From: Limosilactobacillus panis
GTDB taxonomy: Bacteria > Bacillota > Bacilli > Lactobacillales > Lactobacillaceae
Assembly: GCF_019797825.1 (NCBI RefSeq)
Contig: NZ_CP081855.1
Coordinates: 1,922,001-1,986,000, forward strand
Direction of reading: 5' to 3'
Length of the DNA: 64,000 nucleotides
Numbering within the stretch: the stretch's first letter is position 1; every line of letters begins with the position of its first letter. Positions 44,307-53,286 of this stretch are shown here, in pieces. Under the pieces are notes generated by a model that saw nothing but the letters and a program-made list of their open reading frames with translations, was not told the origin of the DNA and did not search any database. The position numbers were made by a program, and so were the translations under genes.

Positions 44307-44723
44307 AAATTCCCGGATTGTCTGGATGGCAATTTTAGCCGCCCGGGCAAGGGGGAAGGAGTAGGCACCCGTACTGATTGACGGGAAAGCCACGGTGCGG
44401 CAGCCAGTTTGGTCGGCTAGCTCCAGGCTATTGCGGTAGGAGTTCGCCAGCAGCTGGTCTTCACCATGCTGGCCACCATGCCAAACCGGTCCTGGTGTGT
44501 GAATGATATACTTAGCCGGCAAGTTGAAGCCACTGGTGATGCGGGCCTCGCCGGTTGGGCAGCCACCGAACTTTTCGCAGGCAGCATAGAGAGCTGGACC
44601 AGCCGCCCGATGAATGGCACCATCAACACCGCCGCCGCCCATTAACGTGGTGTTGGCGGCGTTGACGATGGCGTCCGCCTTAACCTTCGTAATGTCACCT
44701 TCGACAACCTTAATCTTTACCAT
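44220..44723 (-). CDS. Macrodomain protein (ADP-ribose / O-acetyl-ADP-ribose hydrolase type)
   Basis: A 167-residue macrodomain of the YmdB class. Conserved segments are GDITKVKADAIVNAANTTLMGGGGVDGAIH (read as the Asp, Asn-Ala-Ala-Asn and Gly-rich loop, about 9-38), GEARITSGFNLPAKYIIHTPGP and VAFPSISTGAYSFPLARAA (phosphate loop). It should bind ADP-ribose and may deacetylate O-acetyl-ADP-ribose or remove ADP-ribose from proteins. ATG follows GAAGGGATC. IS1182 copy 2 ends eight bases after its stop. Upstream it touches the HTH-membrane gene. Confidence 0.93.
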   Translation of the reverse strand: MVKIKVVEGDITKVKADAIVNAANTTLMGGGGVDGAIHRAAGPALYAACEKFGGCPTGEARITSGFNLPAKYIIHTPGPVWHGGQHGEDQLLANSYRNSLELADQTGCRTVAFPSISTGAYSFPLARAAKIAIQTIREFLQTAQQVNEVTMVCFDPTTARAYRAALK

Positions 44724-45353
44724 TAATGATCCCTTCGTTTCCTAAATTGCTGGTACAACCAGATTGTTTCGACAATTGAGAGGGCTGATAGTCCAATGAC
44801 AAAGCCATGACCAAGCCCCACCCCAAATTGATAAGCACTCTTGGGAAGGGCCACCGTGTCCAGCTTAGTCAAAAGAGCCAGCACAACGATAAAAGTCATT
44901 ACTGCCCCTATCTTGATGGAGCGACTTAATTTCTTCCACTCAACCTTACTCAACAAGAAATAGATATTAACTGACATCAAGCCAACTAAAGCGCCAGCAA
45001 GCATCCGCCACCCTGGTTGCAGCTGGTTAAGCCAGTCAGTGCCGACTAACGAGCGGCAGAGAAAGTAGAACAACATTAATTATATACGAAATAGTAAATG
45101 TGCGGTCATACTTAGCATTGGTAACGTGCTCCTGCTTGTAACTATCAATCATTTCGTGATCCTCCCGTAATAAGTCATCCAAACTAACGTGATAGAGGTC
45201 ACTGAGCTGGACCAGCATGAAAATATCGGGATAGGAGCGCCCGTTTTCCCAACTTGAAATGGTCTTACGGGAAACACCAAGTTTTTCCGCCACTACCTGT
45301 TGGGTCCAATCGTTCTGTTGGCGATAATGTTTAATCTTCACGGCAAATTCCAT
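44723..45353 (-). pseudogene. XRE-family regulator with membrane C-terminus, probably frameshifted
   Basis: ATG at 45353 with GAGGAGG upstream starts MEFAVKIKHYRQQNDWTQQ; the helix-turn-helix is VVAEKLGVSRKTISSWENGRS (read with residues 20-40), followed by LSDLYHVSLDDLLRED. About residue 85 the frame enters a hydrophobic stretch (TISYIINVVLL) and stops at 45036. A second frame, overlapping by about 40 bases, continues with three further membrane helices (LAGALVGLMSVNIYFLL; VMTFIVVLALL; GFVIGLSALSIVETIWLY) to 44723 and lacks its own ribosome binding site. One indel near 45050-45075 would join them into a roughly 208-residue protein, a common architecture. Two separate genes remain possible. 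Confidence 0.65.
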
Positions 45354-45453
45354 CTCGTACCTCCTCAAGTCAAATTGATTTCCCGGGAAATAATTCTTGC
45401 CTATTACAATACCGGGAACGAGCGGAATTGTCACGCTATCCTTTTTAGACGAA

Positions 45454-47362
45454 TCGAGTAGGAGGTAATTGATTAGTTCAATTACCGACCTCTCACACCA
45501 CCGTACGTACGGTTCCGTATACGGCGGTTCGACAATTTAATCACTTTTGAATTAACTGGAGCGTCTTGGACATATTTATTAGTCCAAGGTGCTCCAGTTT
45601 TCTATTTGTTAGAGAATAATTTAGTGTCTTACTGTGTGCAGTTCGCCAGTAACCCTTTCGGGTACTAGCGAAGACGAACGCATCATGATAAGACAAACCT
45701 AACTTCTGTAGGTGTACAACTTTAGTTTTGAATTTCTTCCATTGCTTCCAGATATATTGTCTTATTCGTGCTCTTAACCATTGATCAAGGCGGTGAATAA
45801 AATTGGCTAACTTCCCAATTGAGTAATACTGAAGCCAGCCACGCATCTTTTGGTGGATTTCTTCAAACATCTTGGTAAGAGAAACACCCCGATTACGCTT
45901 AGTTAGAAGCCTCAATGCTTGTTTTACTCGTTGTTGTGATTGTTTGGCTGGTCGGGCATAGGCACCATTACGGTCTACACCGAGTGAGAAGCCAAGAAAC
46001 TTCAACCTCAAGGGACTACCAATTTTGGTTTTATCTGGATTAACTTTAACTTTCAATCGCTTTTCAAGAAACTGAGTAATACTACGCATTACTCGTTCTC
46101 CGGCCCGCTGACTTTTAACATAGATGTTACAATCGTCCGCGTAGCGCACAAAGTGGTGACCACGTCTGGTCAGCTCTTTATCCAACTCATTTAAATAGAT
46201 ATTCGCTAGCAGTGGCGATAGTGGTCCTCCTTGCGGAGTTCCTTTGTCGCTCCTAACGAACAGCCCGTGGTCCAAGATTCCGCTAGTCAAAAACTTACGG
46301 ATAAGTCTTAGTGTCCATGGGTCATCAATATATTGTTGGAGGTATTTAATCATCAAATCATGGTTGACATTATCAAAATAGGCCTTAAGGTCTAAATCAA
46401 CTACCCGTCGATAACCTTGATTATATAGCTTAACTACCTTTGCGATTGCGTCTTGGGCTCCACGATGAGGGCGGAAACCAAAACTATTGTCAGAGAAAAC
46501 TCGCTCAAAGATGGGCGTGAGTACCTGGGCAACTGCTTGTTGGACCAGGCGGTCCACTACCGTTGGTATCCCTAGTTTTCTCACTCCACCGTTGGGCTTG
46601 GGAATTTCCACTCGTTTAACCGGTGCTGGCTTATAATTGCCCTCACGTAGGTTGGTGATTAATTCCGTTTTATTTTCCCTGAGGTAGGGCAGAAGGTCAT
46701 TGACAGTCATATCGTCAATACCCGCCGCTCCTTTATTTCTCTTAACTCGCAAATAAGCCTGATTAAGGTTATTGCGATCCAAGACTAAGTCTTGGATAGT
46801 GACACTCATACCTTTACCTTCACCATAATCGGTACTACGCGCCCTTGTGTACTTTCGGTTTTCCAAACCTATCCTCGACAAGCGGTCAGCTTGTGTTTCT
46901 GTTTTCTGCGATTGTCGCACCTGATTACACCTCCGATATAATTTATGAGTTATTGTCGTTCAGTCCTTCGTCTGACTAATCAGACTACTATGACCTCGGC
47001 TGACTTCTGACTTACTCAACACCACATCACTGTCGTGCTTGTTTCTGTGGAATTTCATTTATTCCTCTTGTCGGAAACGTGTAAGCCAGACCTCCCCGGG
47101 TAAGAATATTAACTTTCGTACCATGTCACCGTTAGCTTTACTGAAAGCAACTTCGAGTAGTATTGGACTTTAGTTTGTATGGCAACCTTATCCAGTTACT
47201 CTCAGCCTTATAGCTACTTCTTGTTCATCGGTGCAGTACTTTGCCTTAGACTTCCTTCAGATTCCACCTCACAGTGGACACCCTTGTCGTCAGCTCATGG
47301 TTCCGACTACTACGGCCCATAGTGGACTTTCACCGCCTAGTTAATACCCATGCCGGGCGCAC
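45454..47362 (-). mobile_element. Group II intron, copy 2 (probable class C)
   Basis: 1909 bp, the same length and ends as copy 1 (GTGCG at 47362; CGAT at 45454). On the minus strand it begins right after the pepO terminator hairpin and the bases TTTTTATG. The 3' exon differs completely from that of copy 1, confirming independent insertion. Confidence 0.88.
45541..46920 (-). CDS. ltrA: Group II intron reverse transcriptase/maturase (copy 2)
   Basis: 459 residues with the same translation as copy 1, including FVRYADDCNIY and GTPQGGPLSPLL. Start GTG at 46920 with GGAGGTG upstream. Intact. Confidence 0.92.
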   Translation of the reverse strand: MRQSQKTETQADRLSRIGLENRKYTRARSTDYGEGKGMSVTIQDLVLDRNNLNQAYLRVKRNKGAAGIDDMTVNDLLPYLRENKTELITNLREGNYKPAPVKRVEIPKPNGGVRKLGIPTVVDRLVQQAVAQVLTPIFERVFSDNSFGFRPHRGAQDAIAKVVKLYNQGYRRVVDLDLKAYFDNVNHDLMIKYLQQYIDDPWTLRLIRKFLTSGILDHGLFVRSDKGTPQGGPLSPLLANIYLNELDKELTRRGHHFVRYADDCNIYVKSQRAGERVMRSITQFLEKRLKVKVNPDKTKIGSPLRLKFLGFSLGVDRNGAYARPAKQSQQRVKQALRLLTKRNRGVSLTKMFEEIHQKMRGWLQYYSIGKLANFIHRLDQWLRARIRQYIWKQWKKFKTKVVHLQKLGLSYHDAFVFASTRKGYWRTAHSKTLNYSLTNRKLEHLGLINMSKTLQLIQK

Positions 47363-47365
47363 CAT

Positions 47366-47403
47366 AAAAACACCGGATGCTCGTAACCTGAGCCCCGGTG
47401 TTT
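47366..47403 (-). terminator. pepO terminator, used as intron target
   Basis: Arms AAACACCGG / CCGGTGTTT followed by a T-run; intron copy 2 starts within a few bases of it. Confidence 0.85.
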
Positions 47404-47410
47404 CTTAGTA

Positions 47411-49315
47411 TTACCAAATGTTGACTCGGTCTTCCGGTGCCTTATACATCTTGTCACCTGGTTGAATATCAAAGGCAGTGTAGAAGTCAGCCTGGTTTTG
47501 GGCTTGAACATTAGCCCGCAATTTTTGCGGGGCGTGGACATCAATTGAGAGGAGCAGCTGTTCATACTGCTGAGTGGCCTTCATCCGCCAAATCGTAGCC
47601 CAATTAATGAAAAATTCCTTGGCGTTAAAGTCATCTTCCTGCTTAGCAGCTTCGAGTGCACAGGAGAGGCCACCACCATCAGCAATGTTTTCCGAAACGG
47701 TTAATTTCCCGTTGACCTGCTGGCCGGCAATCGGCAGGCCATCAAACTCGTCGATCATCTTCTGGGCCAGCTTCTTGAAGTGGGCCGAATCCTCTGGGGT
47801 CCACCAGTTATTAAGGTTTCCATATTCATCGAAAAGGGCCCCATTATTGTCAAAGGCGTGAGAAATTTCGTGAGCAATAACGGCCCCGATACCGCCGTAA
47901 TTTTGACTGCTCGTCTGCTTGAGTGAGTAGAACGGTGCTTGCAGGATGGCAGCTGGGAAGACAATGATGTTTTTAAACGGGTGGTAGTAGGCATTAACCG
48001 TAGCGGCACTCATTTCCCACCGCATCCGGTCAACTGGTTTGTTCCAGCGGGCAAACATTTCCTTACTAGCAACCACGGCCAATTGGTTGAGGTTGGCAAT
48101 CAAGGATTCCTGTTCATCAACCTTCAGCTTATCATACAGGGCCGGAATCTTGTCTGGGTAGCCAACCTGGATTCCCAACTTATCGAGTTTCAAGATGGCC
48201 TTTTCCCGGGTCGCCTTACTTAACCAGGTATTATTTGCCAGCCGGCCCTTGTAAACATTGACCATCTGTTCAACCATATGGTGGACGTCAGCTTTTGCCT
48301 GCGGACCAAAGTACTTCTTCCCGTAGTAGTCTCCAGCAACCTGGCTAAAGGTGTCTCGAGCGAGGTAGTAGGCAAACTTTTCCTGACTAACCGGTTTCTT
48401 ACTACCGGAAAGAGCGCGGCTATAACGACCGTTAATTTCCCGCATCTCATCATCCAGGTAACTGGCGTTGGCCCGAACAACGTTGATCAGTGCCCAGCTC
48501 TTGAAGAGGTCAAAGTGGCCCTTCAAGATTCCGTCGAGGGCCTTGAAATAAGCCGGTTCCATAACAATTACCTTGTCAGGAGTAGCCTTAACTAGCTGCT
48601 TGATTACGGCTCCAATGTTAAGCTGGTCCGTTGACCCTGCCAATTCGACAACACTCTGGGGGTTGTACATCTTGCTGTAATCAGCGGCCTCTTCGGCACT
48701 CTTGACGTGTGGTGCCAGTAAAGTATCAAATGCCTTAGCGTTCTCAATGTGCTGGTCGGCAGTCTTGTCGTCATAACCGATCTTTGTCAACAGTTCTTTG
48801 ACCATCCCCGACCAGAGCTGCAAGAGCTGGTCGTGCTGCTCCTTCTTTTCCTTCGCGTAGTAGCTCTTATCCGGCAGAATTAGTGAAGGTGCGCCGGCAA
48901 ACAGGGCGTATACCGTGGCGTTCTTCATGTCCGCGTCGATGTCAAAGGCAACTGGTGATGGCATCCCCATCAAGATCCAGTTCCGCCACTGGGCCTGGTA
49001 ATCATCATAGGAATTCAGACCTTCAACACTGTAAAGCATCAGTTTTAACGGTTTGGGGCCCACTTTTTTCCGTAGTTTAAATTTCTTAGCTACCCGGTAA
49101 AGCTTGATCATCTCGTTGAACCGGGTGTCATTTGACTTCTCCTTACCGTCAGCGTAGGCCGCAAAGTCCGCCATCATCTGCTTATCAATGCCGTCCACTA
49201 AGTCGTTAAACCCACCAGTTGCTGGTTTATCGTCAGGGATCTTGGCATCCTTGATCCAATCACCGTTAACGGCCTCGTACAGGTCATCCTTGATTAGTTC
49301 CTTATTAATTGCCAC
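47411..49315 (-). CDS. pepO: M13-family oligoendopeptidase
   Basis: A 634-residue zinc metallopeptidase of the neprilysin/PepO type. The zinc motif is VIAHEISHAFDNNGALFDEYG (HEXXH, about residue 477, read in two overlapping parts), the third ligand is in ENIADGGGLSCALEA (about 535), and the substrate-binding NAYYHPFKN lies at about 443. No signal peptide, so it is cytoplasmic and acts on casein-type or other oligopeptides. It starts with an ATG after AAGGAGGAG. Length is normal. Monocistronic with its own terminator. Confidence 0.95.
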   Translation of the reverse strand: MAINKELIKDDLYEAVNGDWIKDAKIPDDKPATGGFNDLVDGIDKQMMADFAAYADGKEKSNDTRFNEMIKLYRVAKKFKLRKKVGPKPLKLMLYSVEGLNSYDDYQAQWRNWILMGMPSPVAFDIDADMKNATVYALFAGAPSLILPDKSYYAKEKKEQHDQLLQLWSGMVKELLTKIGYDDKTADQHIENAKAFDTLLAPHVKSAEEAADYSKMYNPQSVVELAGSTDQLNIGAVIKQLVKATPDKVIVMEPAYFKALDGILKGHFDLFKSWALINVVRANASYLDDEMREINGRYSRALSGSKKPVSQEKFAYYLARDTFSQVAGDYYGKKYFGPQAKADVHHMVEQMVNVYKGRLANNTWLSKATREKAILKLDKLGIQVGYPDKIPALYDKLKVDEQESLIANLNQLAVVASKEMFARWNKPVDRMRWEMSAATVNAYYHPFKNIIVFPAAILQAPFYSLKQTSSQNYGGIGAVIAHEISHAFDNNGALFDEYGNLNNWWTPEDSAHFKKLAQKMIDEFDGLPIAGQQVNGKLTVSENIADGGGLSCALEAAKQEDDFNAKEFFINWATIWRMKATQQYEQLLLSIDVHAPQKLRANVQAQNQADFYTAFDIQPGDKMYKAPEDRVNIW

Positions 49316-49390
49316 CTTGGCTTCTCCTCCTTCAAAGGGATTTACGCTTCTTATTATACTATTTTTGTAACCGCGGCCAAATCCTAATGC

Positions 49391-49687
49391 TCAATCCGTA
49401 AAGGGGGCCAGTAGGGCCTGCCGACTGCCCGCCGAAAACCACTGGGGATGGCGGACGAGTAAGTGATTAGCAGACTGGTAGTCACCCAGGTCGACTTTGC
49501 CGGGAACCAGTCCCGACTGTTGAAGTTGACGAGCAAAGATGACGTCCCGCGCTTCAAACACGTCCCGGTAAATTGGTTGGTCATCTGGATTCCAATCCTC
49601 GTTAAGGAGGCCTACTGCCCGCTGGTAGTCCTGGTCATGGGTAAGTACAGCCACCATTAACGCTGGTTTTAAGAATTGTTTTGCCAT
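49391..49687 (-). CDS. Small unknown protein of the MoxR-VWA operon
   Basis: A 98-residue soluble protein (begins MAKQFLKPALMVAVLTHDQD). Its ATG overlaps the VWA gene stop (TAATG), indicating translational coupling. Contains VGLLNEDWNPDDQPIYRDVF and HLLVRHPQWFSAGSR. No motif recognised. Position suggests a partner of the MoxR/VWA pair. Confidence 0.7.
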   Translation of the reverse strand: MAKQFLKPALMVAVLTHDQDYQRAVGLLNEDWNPDDQPIYRDVFEARDVIFARQLQQSGLVPGKVDLGDYQSANHLLVRHPQWFSAGSRQALLAPFTD

Positions 49688-50982
49688 TATCTTCCTCCTG
49701 TCCTTAGTTCGAAAACCCGGTTTGCCGGGGCAGCAACCGACAATTGGTCACGCTTTGTGGTTAAAAGCCAGTCAACGTTACGGTAGTGGTGATCACGTAG
49801 GTTTTGTTCACCCCAACCGTCGGTAATGACCACCACCACTGCCCGCTTGGAAACGTGCTGGGCCCGCAAAAAGTCAAAAATACTTTGGAAGCTGGTGCCC
49901 CCACCACCGTCTCGTTCCCGTTTCAAGTGGGTACCCGTCCGTAAGCGCTGGCCGTCAGGGTGGACCTTGGCGTCAAAGGTATAGACTGTTGCCGTTAGCC
50001 GGTAGTGACGGGCCATTTGGTCAACCGCATCCAGGGCGCTGGCTAATTCTTTGGTGGGAACGGATCCTGAGTTATCAATGAAGATGTAGATATCCGGTAC
50101 TAAGCGGCTCACCTGCCCCGGCAAGTCCATCCGGAGGGGCTGGCGACGATTAAAGCGGGCTGACGATTCCCGTTTGCCCGCCGCAATGTTGCCCAGTTGC
50201 TGGCGAAGAATCGTCTGCCAAAGGGCCGTTGCGGTTTTTACTGGCGAAGCTTCCACAGCCTGGTGAACACTCCCCGGGAGTAAGCCCCGGTCACGTTGGG
50301 GCGTCTGGGCCCACGCCTGCTTAACCAGCTGGCGGAGATTGGCCAGGCGCACGCTTTGCCGGGTGCCAGTAACGTTATCGGTCCGTCCCCATCCCGCATG
50401 GGTATCCGGACCCGACTGCTTTTTACCGGGCGCGGATTGTTTTCCCGTTTGGTCACCAGTTAATTTAATGCCGGCCGCCCGCAAACGTTCCTGCTCCTGA
50501 GGTGTTAATTTCTGCAAAATCACTAGGTAATCATGCGAATCCTGCTTAGGCGGGAGGCGCCGATGCAAGACCCGTTCTAGCTGGGCAAGGGTGGCCGTGT
50601 TTTGTGGAGCCGTTGGCAGGTACTGGTTGACAGCGACATCAGTGGCAACCTTGGCCAAATCTGGGTGCGGATAATTAGCGTAACGGGCCGGATGTCGCCA
50701 AACCACGTGGAGGGCTTCATGCTCCAATAGTAGTTCTGCATCATCATCCCGCATTTCGGCAAGGCGGTTGGGGTTAAGGTGCAGGATGAGTTGGTCGCCA
50801 TCCCAGGCCAATCCGGCAGTCCCCTCTTCAGTTGACGATAGTTTGCGGGGGATTTGGAGAAGAACCTCACCCAAGAAGCGGTTATGGTGGAGGGCCTGTG
50901 CTACCAGGTGATTTAACCGGTCTGCTTGGCCAGAGTTTTTCTTTGGTGTGTACTTCTCAAATATTTCATGCCACCAGGCCAT
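49687..50982 (-). CDS. VWA-like/metallopeptidase-like protein (DUF2201 type)
   Basis: A 431-residue protein with two modules. The N-terminal one contains the zinc-type motif LLLEHEALHVVWRHP (HEXXH, about residue 88), typical of putative metallopeptidases. The C-terminal VWA-like domain begins YIFIDNSGSVPTKELASALD (MIDAS DxSxS, about 300) and includes VVVITDGWGEQNL. Such proteins are usually encoded beside a MoxR ATPase, which remodels a VWA-bound target. Overlaps the MoxR stop as TAATG. Cellular target unknown. Confidence 0.85.
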   Translation of the reverse strand: MAWWHEIFEKYTPKKNSGQADRLNHLVAQALHHNRFLGEVLLQIPRKLSSTEEGTAGLAWDGDQLILHLNPNRLAEMRDDDAELLLEHEALHVVWRHPARYANYPHPDLAKVATDVAVNQYLPTAPQNTATLAQLERVLHRRLPPKQDSHDYLVILQKLTPQEQERLRAAGIKLTGDQTGKQSAPGKKQSGPDTHAGWGRTDNVTGTRQSVRLANLRQLVKQAWAQTPQRDRGLLPGSVHQAVEASPVKTATALWQTILRQQLGNIAAGKRESSARFNRRQPLRMDLPGQVSRLVPDIYIFIDNSGSVPTKELASALDAVDQMARHYRLTATVYTFDAKVHPDGQRLRTGTHLKRERDGGGGTSFQSIFDFLRAQHVSKRAVVVVITDGWGEQNLRDHHYRNVDWLLTTKRDQLSVAAPANRVFELRTGGR

Positions 50983-52136
50983 TAGTGCCGGTCCTCCCGG
51001 GTTGCAATTTGGCCGAGCCGCTGGTAGAGGGCGGCAACCTGGCCGGTCAGTTGTTGCTTGGCAACCTGGTACATTTTTTCCAGGAGGCGGTCACCCTTTT
51101 CCCCCACGGAATGGGTAATGGCGACCTGACCATCGGGGCTAACCTTCGCTAGTAAGTTGTTAAATTGTGCCGCCCCCGTTTCGGTGGCCAACGACAATGC
51201 ATCTTTTTTCAACCAGTCACGAAGGAGGTTGAACTTGGTGGCCTCATCAGCTTGGGCAAACTTTGCCGCCCCCGCTGATGAAGCCCGCAGTTTTTCAAGG
51301 GTGAGTTCGTTCCCCTGGGCCAGGACAAACTCAGCAAAAGAGGTGCCAACTTCCTCCCCAAGGTCTCCGCTAAAAAGGTCGGTTGCCAGTTCCTGCCGGC
51401 TGCTGGAGGGGAGTCTTTGTAGCTGGTCAAGGTTTCTTGCCACCCGTTCCCAGGCCCGCGGTGTTGGTTGGAGGTCCTCACTTTCCGGGTTAATAATACT
51501 GAGTCGGGTGGGGTGGACACGGAGGTAGTTTATTACTAGCTGGTTAAGTCCACGCTGCTGGGCCCATTGCATCCATTCGTCAGTCGACGTTGTCATGACC
51601 AGGCGGACAGTCCGGTCCCTGATTGCGGCATCCCCTACGGCAACATCGTATTCCCGGTTACTAAAGCCCGCCATGCTACTGTCCGGATTTTCGGCAATCA
51701 CGATGTGGACCTGGTCCGGCAAACGGAGGGCGTTGATCTGCCGCTGAAGAACCAGGTTCATAAGCTCACTCTGGACGGCCTGACTCCCCCGGTTAAATTC
51801 ATCGAGGAACCAGATGATTGGCTGGTCAGGCTTTGCTTCAGCTTGCTTAATGATTTGAACTAAGGTCGCTGAATAACCAAATTGAACGTTGGCGAGCCGT
51901 CCATAATTGGCGGTTTCCACAAATGAGTCGCTAGTGAGCGGTGGTACTGGAATTGCGAGGTCCCCCTTCTCACTCAGGCTAACCACCGTTGTAAAGAGAG
52001 CAGCGCCTACCTTTCGAGCAACCTCATTTACGAGAGCGGACTTGCCAATTCCCGCGTCCCCGACAATGTTAGGAACGTTTCCCGCCCGCATTACCAGCGG
52101 GACGGCCGTCAGCAATTGTTGGTATGTTAGTGCCAT
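50982..52136 (-). CDS. MoxR-type AAA+ ATPase
   Basis: A 384-residue AAA+ protein. Walker A is GDAGIGKSALVNEVARK (about 25-41), Walker B PIIWFLDEFNRGSQAV (about 105), sensor-1 HIVIAENPDSS (about 145) and an arginine-rich sensor region around 175-190. MoxR ATPases act as chaperones with VWA partners, supplied here by the next gene. The ATG directly follows the TAG of the glycosylase gene (TAGATG) with TTGGAGG upstream. Confidence 0.9.
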   Translation of the reverse strand: MALTYQQLLTAVPLVMRAGNVPNIVGDAGIGKSALVNEVARKVGAALFTTVVSLSEKGDLAIPVPPLTSDSFVETANYGRLANVQFGYSATLVQIIKQAEAKPDQPIIWFLDEFNRGSQAVQSELMNLVLQRQINALRLPDQVHIVIAENPDSSMAGFSNREYDVAVGDAAIRDRTVRLVMTTSTDEWMQWAQQRGLNQLVINYLRVHPTRLSIINPESEDLQPTPRAWERVARNLDQLQRLPSSSRQELATDLFSGDLGEEVGTSFAEFVLAQGNELTLEKLRASSAGAAKFAQADEATKFNLLRDWLKKDALSLATETGAAQFNNLLAKVSPDGQVAITHSVGEKGDRLLEKMYQVAKQQLTGQVAALYQRLGQIATREDRH

Positions 52137-52769
52137 CTAATCCCTCCAACCATGCTTTTCAAGGTCCATTTCACGTTTCCGCAGACCCGAGACGTATGGA
52201 TTACCCGCAGCATAAAAGCGCCAAGGCTTTTTGCCATCTTTTCCCGCCAAGTTAACCCCAACTCTGGGGCCAGCAGTTATTTCCCGGGGAATTTTAAATT
52301 GGTTAAGGTCCACAGATAGCCGGTTACCTTCCATCGGCTGCCCATCAAGTTGCCGTGAGTGGATTCCCAGGGCATGCACCAACTTGGCGGGACCATTACT
52401 AATGTTGAAGCCGGTCAATTTTCGGTGTTTTGCCATCAACTCCTGGCCTTGGGCGGGTTCCATTCCCCGCAATAAAACCCCTTGAGGTTCTTCTGCATCT
52501 TGAACCACGATGTCGAAACAGTAGTGGGCACGAATCTGGTAGAGGTAAATATTACCTGGCTGCCCATAAAGTGACTCCGAATAGGATGTTCGCCGACCAT
52601 TAAAGGCGTGGGAGACGGAGTCGTTTTCGCCCAGGTAAGCTTCACACTCCACAATGTAGCCGGCCGTCACCCCATCTGGTCCCTGGTAACGTACCAGTTT
52701 CCCCAGGAGGTCACGGGCAATTGCAGTTGTCGGTCGACCAGTAAAAAATTTTTGATATGCAGACAGCAA
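52137..52769 (-). CDS. DNA-3-methyladenine glycosylase (AAG/MPG family)
   Basis: A 210-residue alkyladenine DNA glycosylase of the mammalian-AAG fold. Visible are ARDLLGKLVR, ECEAYLGENDSVSHAFNGRR with the catalytic Glu (about residue 40), QPGNIYLYQIRAHYCFDIV, VLLRGMEP, GPAKLVHALGI and RVGVNLAGKDGKKPWRF. It removes alkylated purines to start base-excision repair. The TTG at 52769 is nine bases from GAGGAGG; the ATG that opens the frame lies inside that site. First gene of the operon with moxR, VWA and the 98-residue gene. Confidence 0.9.
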   Translation of the reverse strand: MLSAYQKFFTGRPTTAIARDLLGKLVRYQGPDGVTAGYIVECEAYLGENDSVSHAFNGRRTSYSESLYGQPGNIYLYQIRAHYCFDIVVQDAEEPQGVLLRGMEPAQGQELMAKHRKLTGFNISNGPAKLVHALGIHSRQLDGQPMEGNRLSVDLNQFKIPREITAGPRVGVNLAGKDGKKPWRFYAAGNPYVSGLRKREMDLEKHGWRD

Positions 52770-52834
52770 AATTGAATTCCTCCTCATTTGGACTATCCTA
52801 AAGGTACCACATAATTAAAGGAGTTTAGCAAATT

Positions 52835-53191
52835 ATGATCAAAGTCGAACGAATCTATCATAAGCCAGCAGACATGGACGGTTGCCGGATTCTGGTTGAC
52901 CGGCTCTGGCCCCGTGGCATGTCAAAGGTAAATGCCCACCTGGATTATTGGCTTAAGGAAGTAGGTCCCAGTAATGACCTCCGGAAGTGGTTTGGCCACG
53001 ACCCCGCCAAGTATGATGAATTCAAGGACCGCTACCTTGCTGAGTTAAAGGGCAACGTGGCCTACGATATTCTAAAAGAAGTCATCACCACTAACGCCGA
53101 TAAGGATATCATCCTCTTATTCGGTGCCAAGGACGAAACCCACAACCAGGCAGTTATTCTAAAGGAGCAGTTAGAAAAGGATCTTCAGTAG
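52835..53191 (+). CDS. DUF488-family protein
   Basis: A 118-residue cytoplasmic protein with the family hallmark ILVDRLWPRGMSK (about 19-31), then LKEVGPSNDLRKWFGHDP and a C-terminal ILLFGAKDETHNQAVIL. Function of the family is unsettled. AAAGGAG lies upstream of the ATG. Divergent from the glycosylase operon, followed by a strong terminator. Confidence 0.88.
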   Translation: MIKVERIYHKPADMDGCRILVDRLWPRGMSKVNAHLDYWLKEVGPSNDLRKWFGHDPAKYDEFKDRYLAELKGNVAYDILKEVITTNADKDIILLFGAKDETHNQAVILKEQLEKDLQ

Positions 53192-53231
53192 CTACTAACT
53201 ATGAAACATCACCCGGGAAATATTATTAACA

Positions 53232-53278
53232 AACAATGGCTCTGAGCGTCAACTAGTAAAGCGCTCAGAGCCATTGTT
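53232..53278 (+). terminator. Bidirectional terminator after the DUF488 gene
   Basis: 17-bp arms ACAATGGCTCTGAGCG and its complement around AACTAGTAAA, with T-rich flanks, between two convergent genes. Confidence 0.85.
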
Positions 53279-53286
53279 GTTCATAA

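Noticed and set aside
44220..45353. Macrodomain plus HTH gene as a toxin-antitoxin (DarTG-like) locus
   Set aside because: The macrodomain is of the stand-alone YmdB type and no DarT-like ADP-ribosyltransferase is present; the HTH partner has a membrane domain.
49391..52769. Glycosylase-MoxR-VWA operon as a phage-defence ternary system
   Set aside because: MoxR-VWA pairs occur in some defence loci, but there is no effector nuclease, toxin or integrase nearby; a stress or maturation role is more economical.
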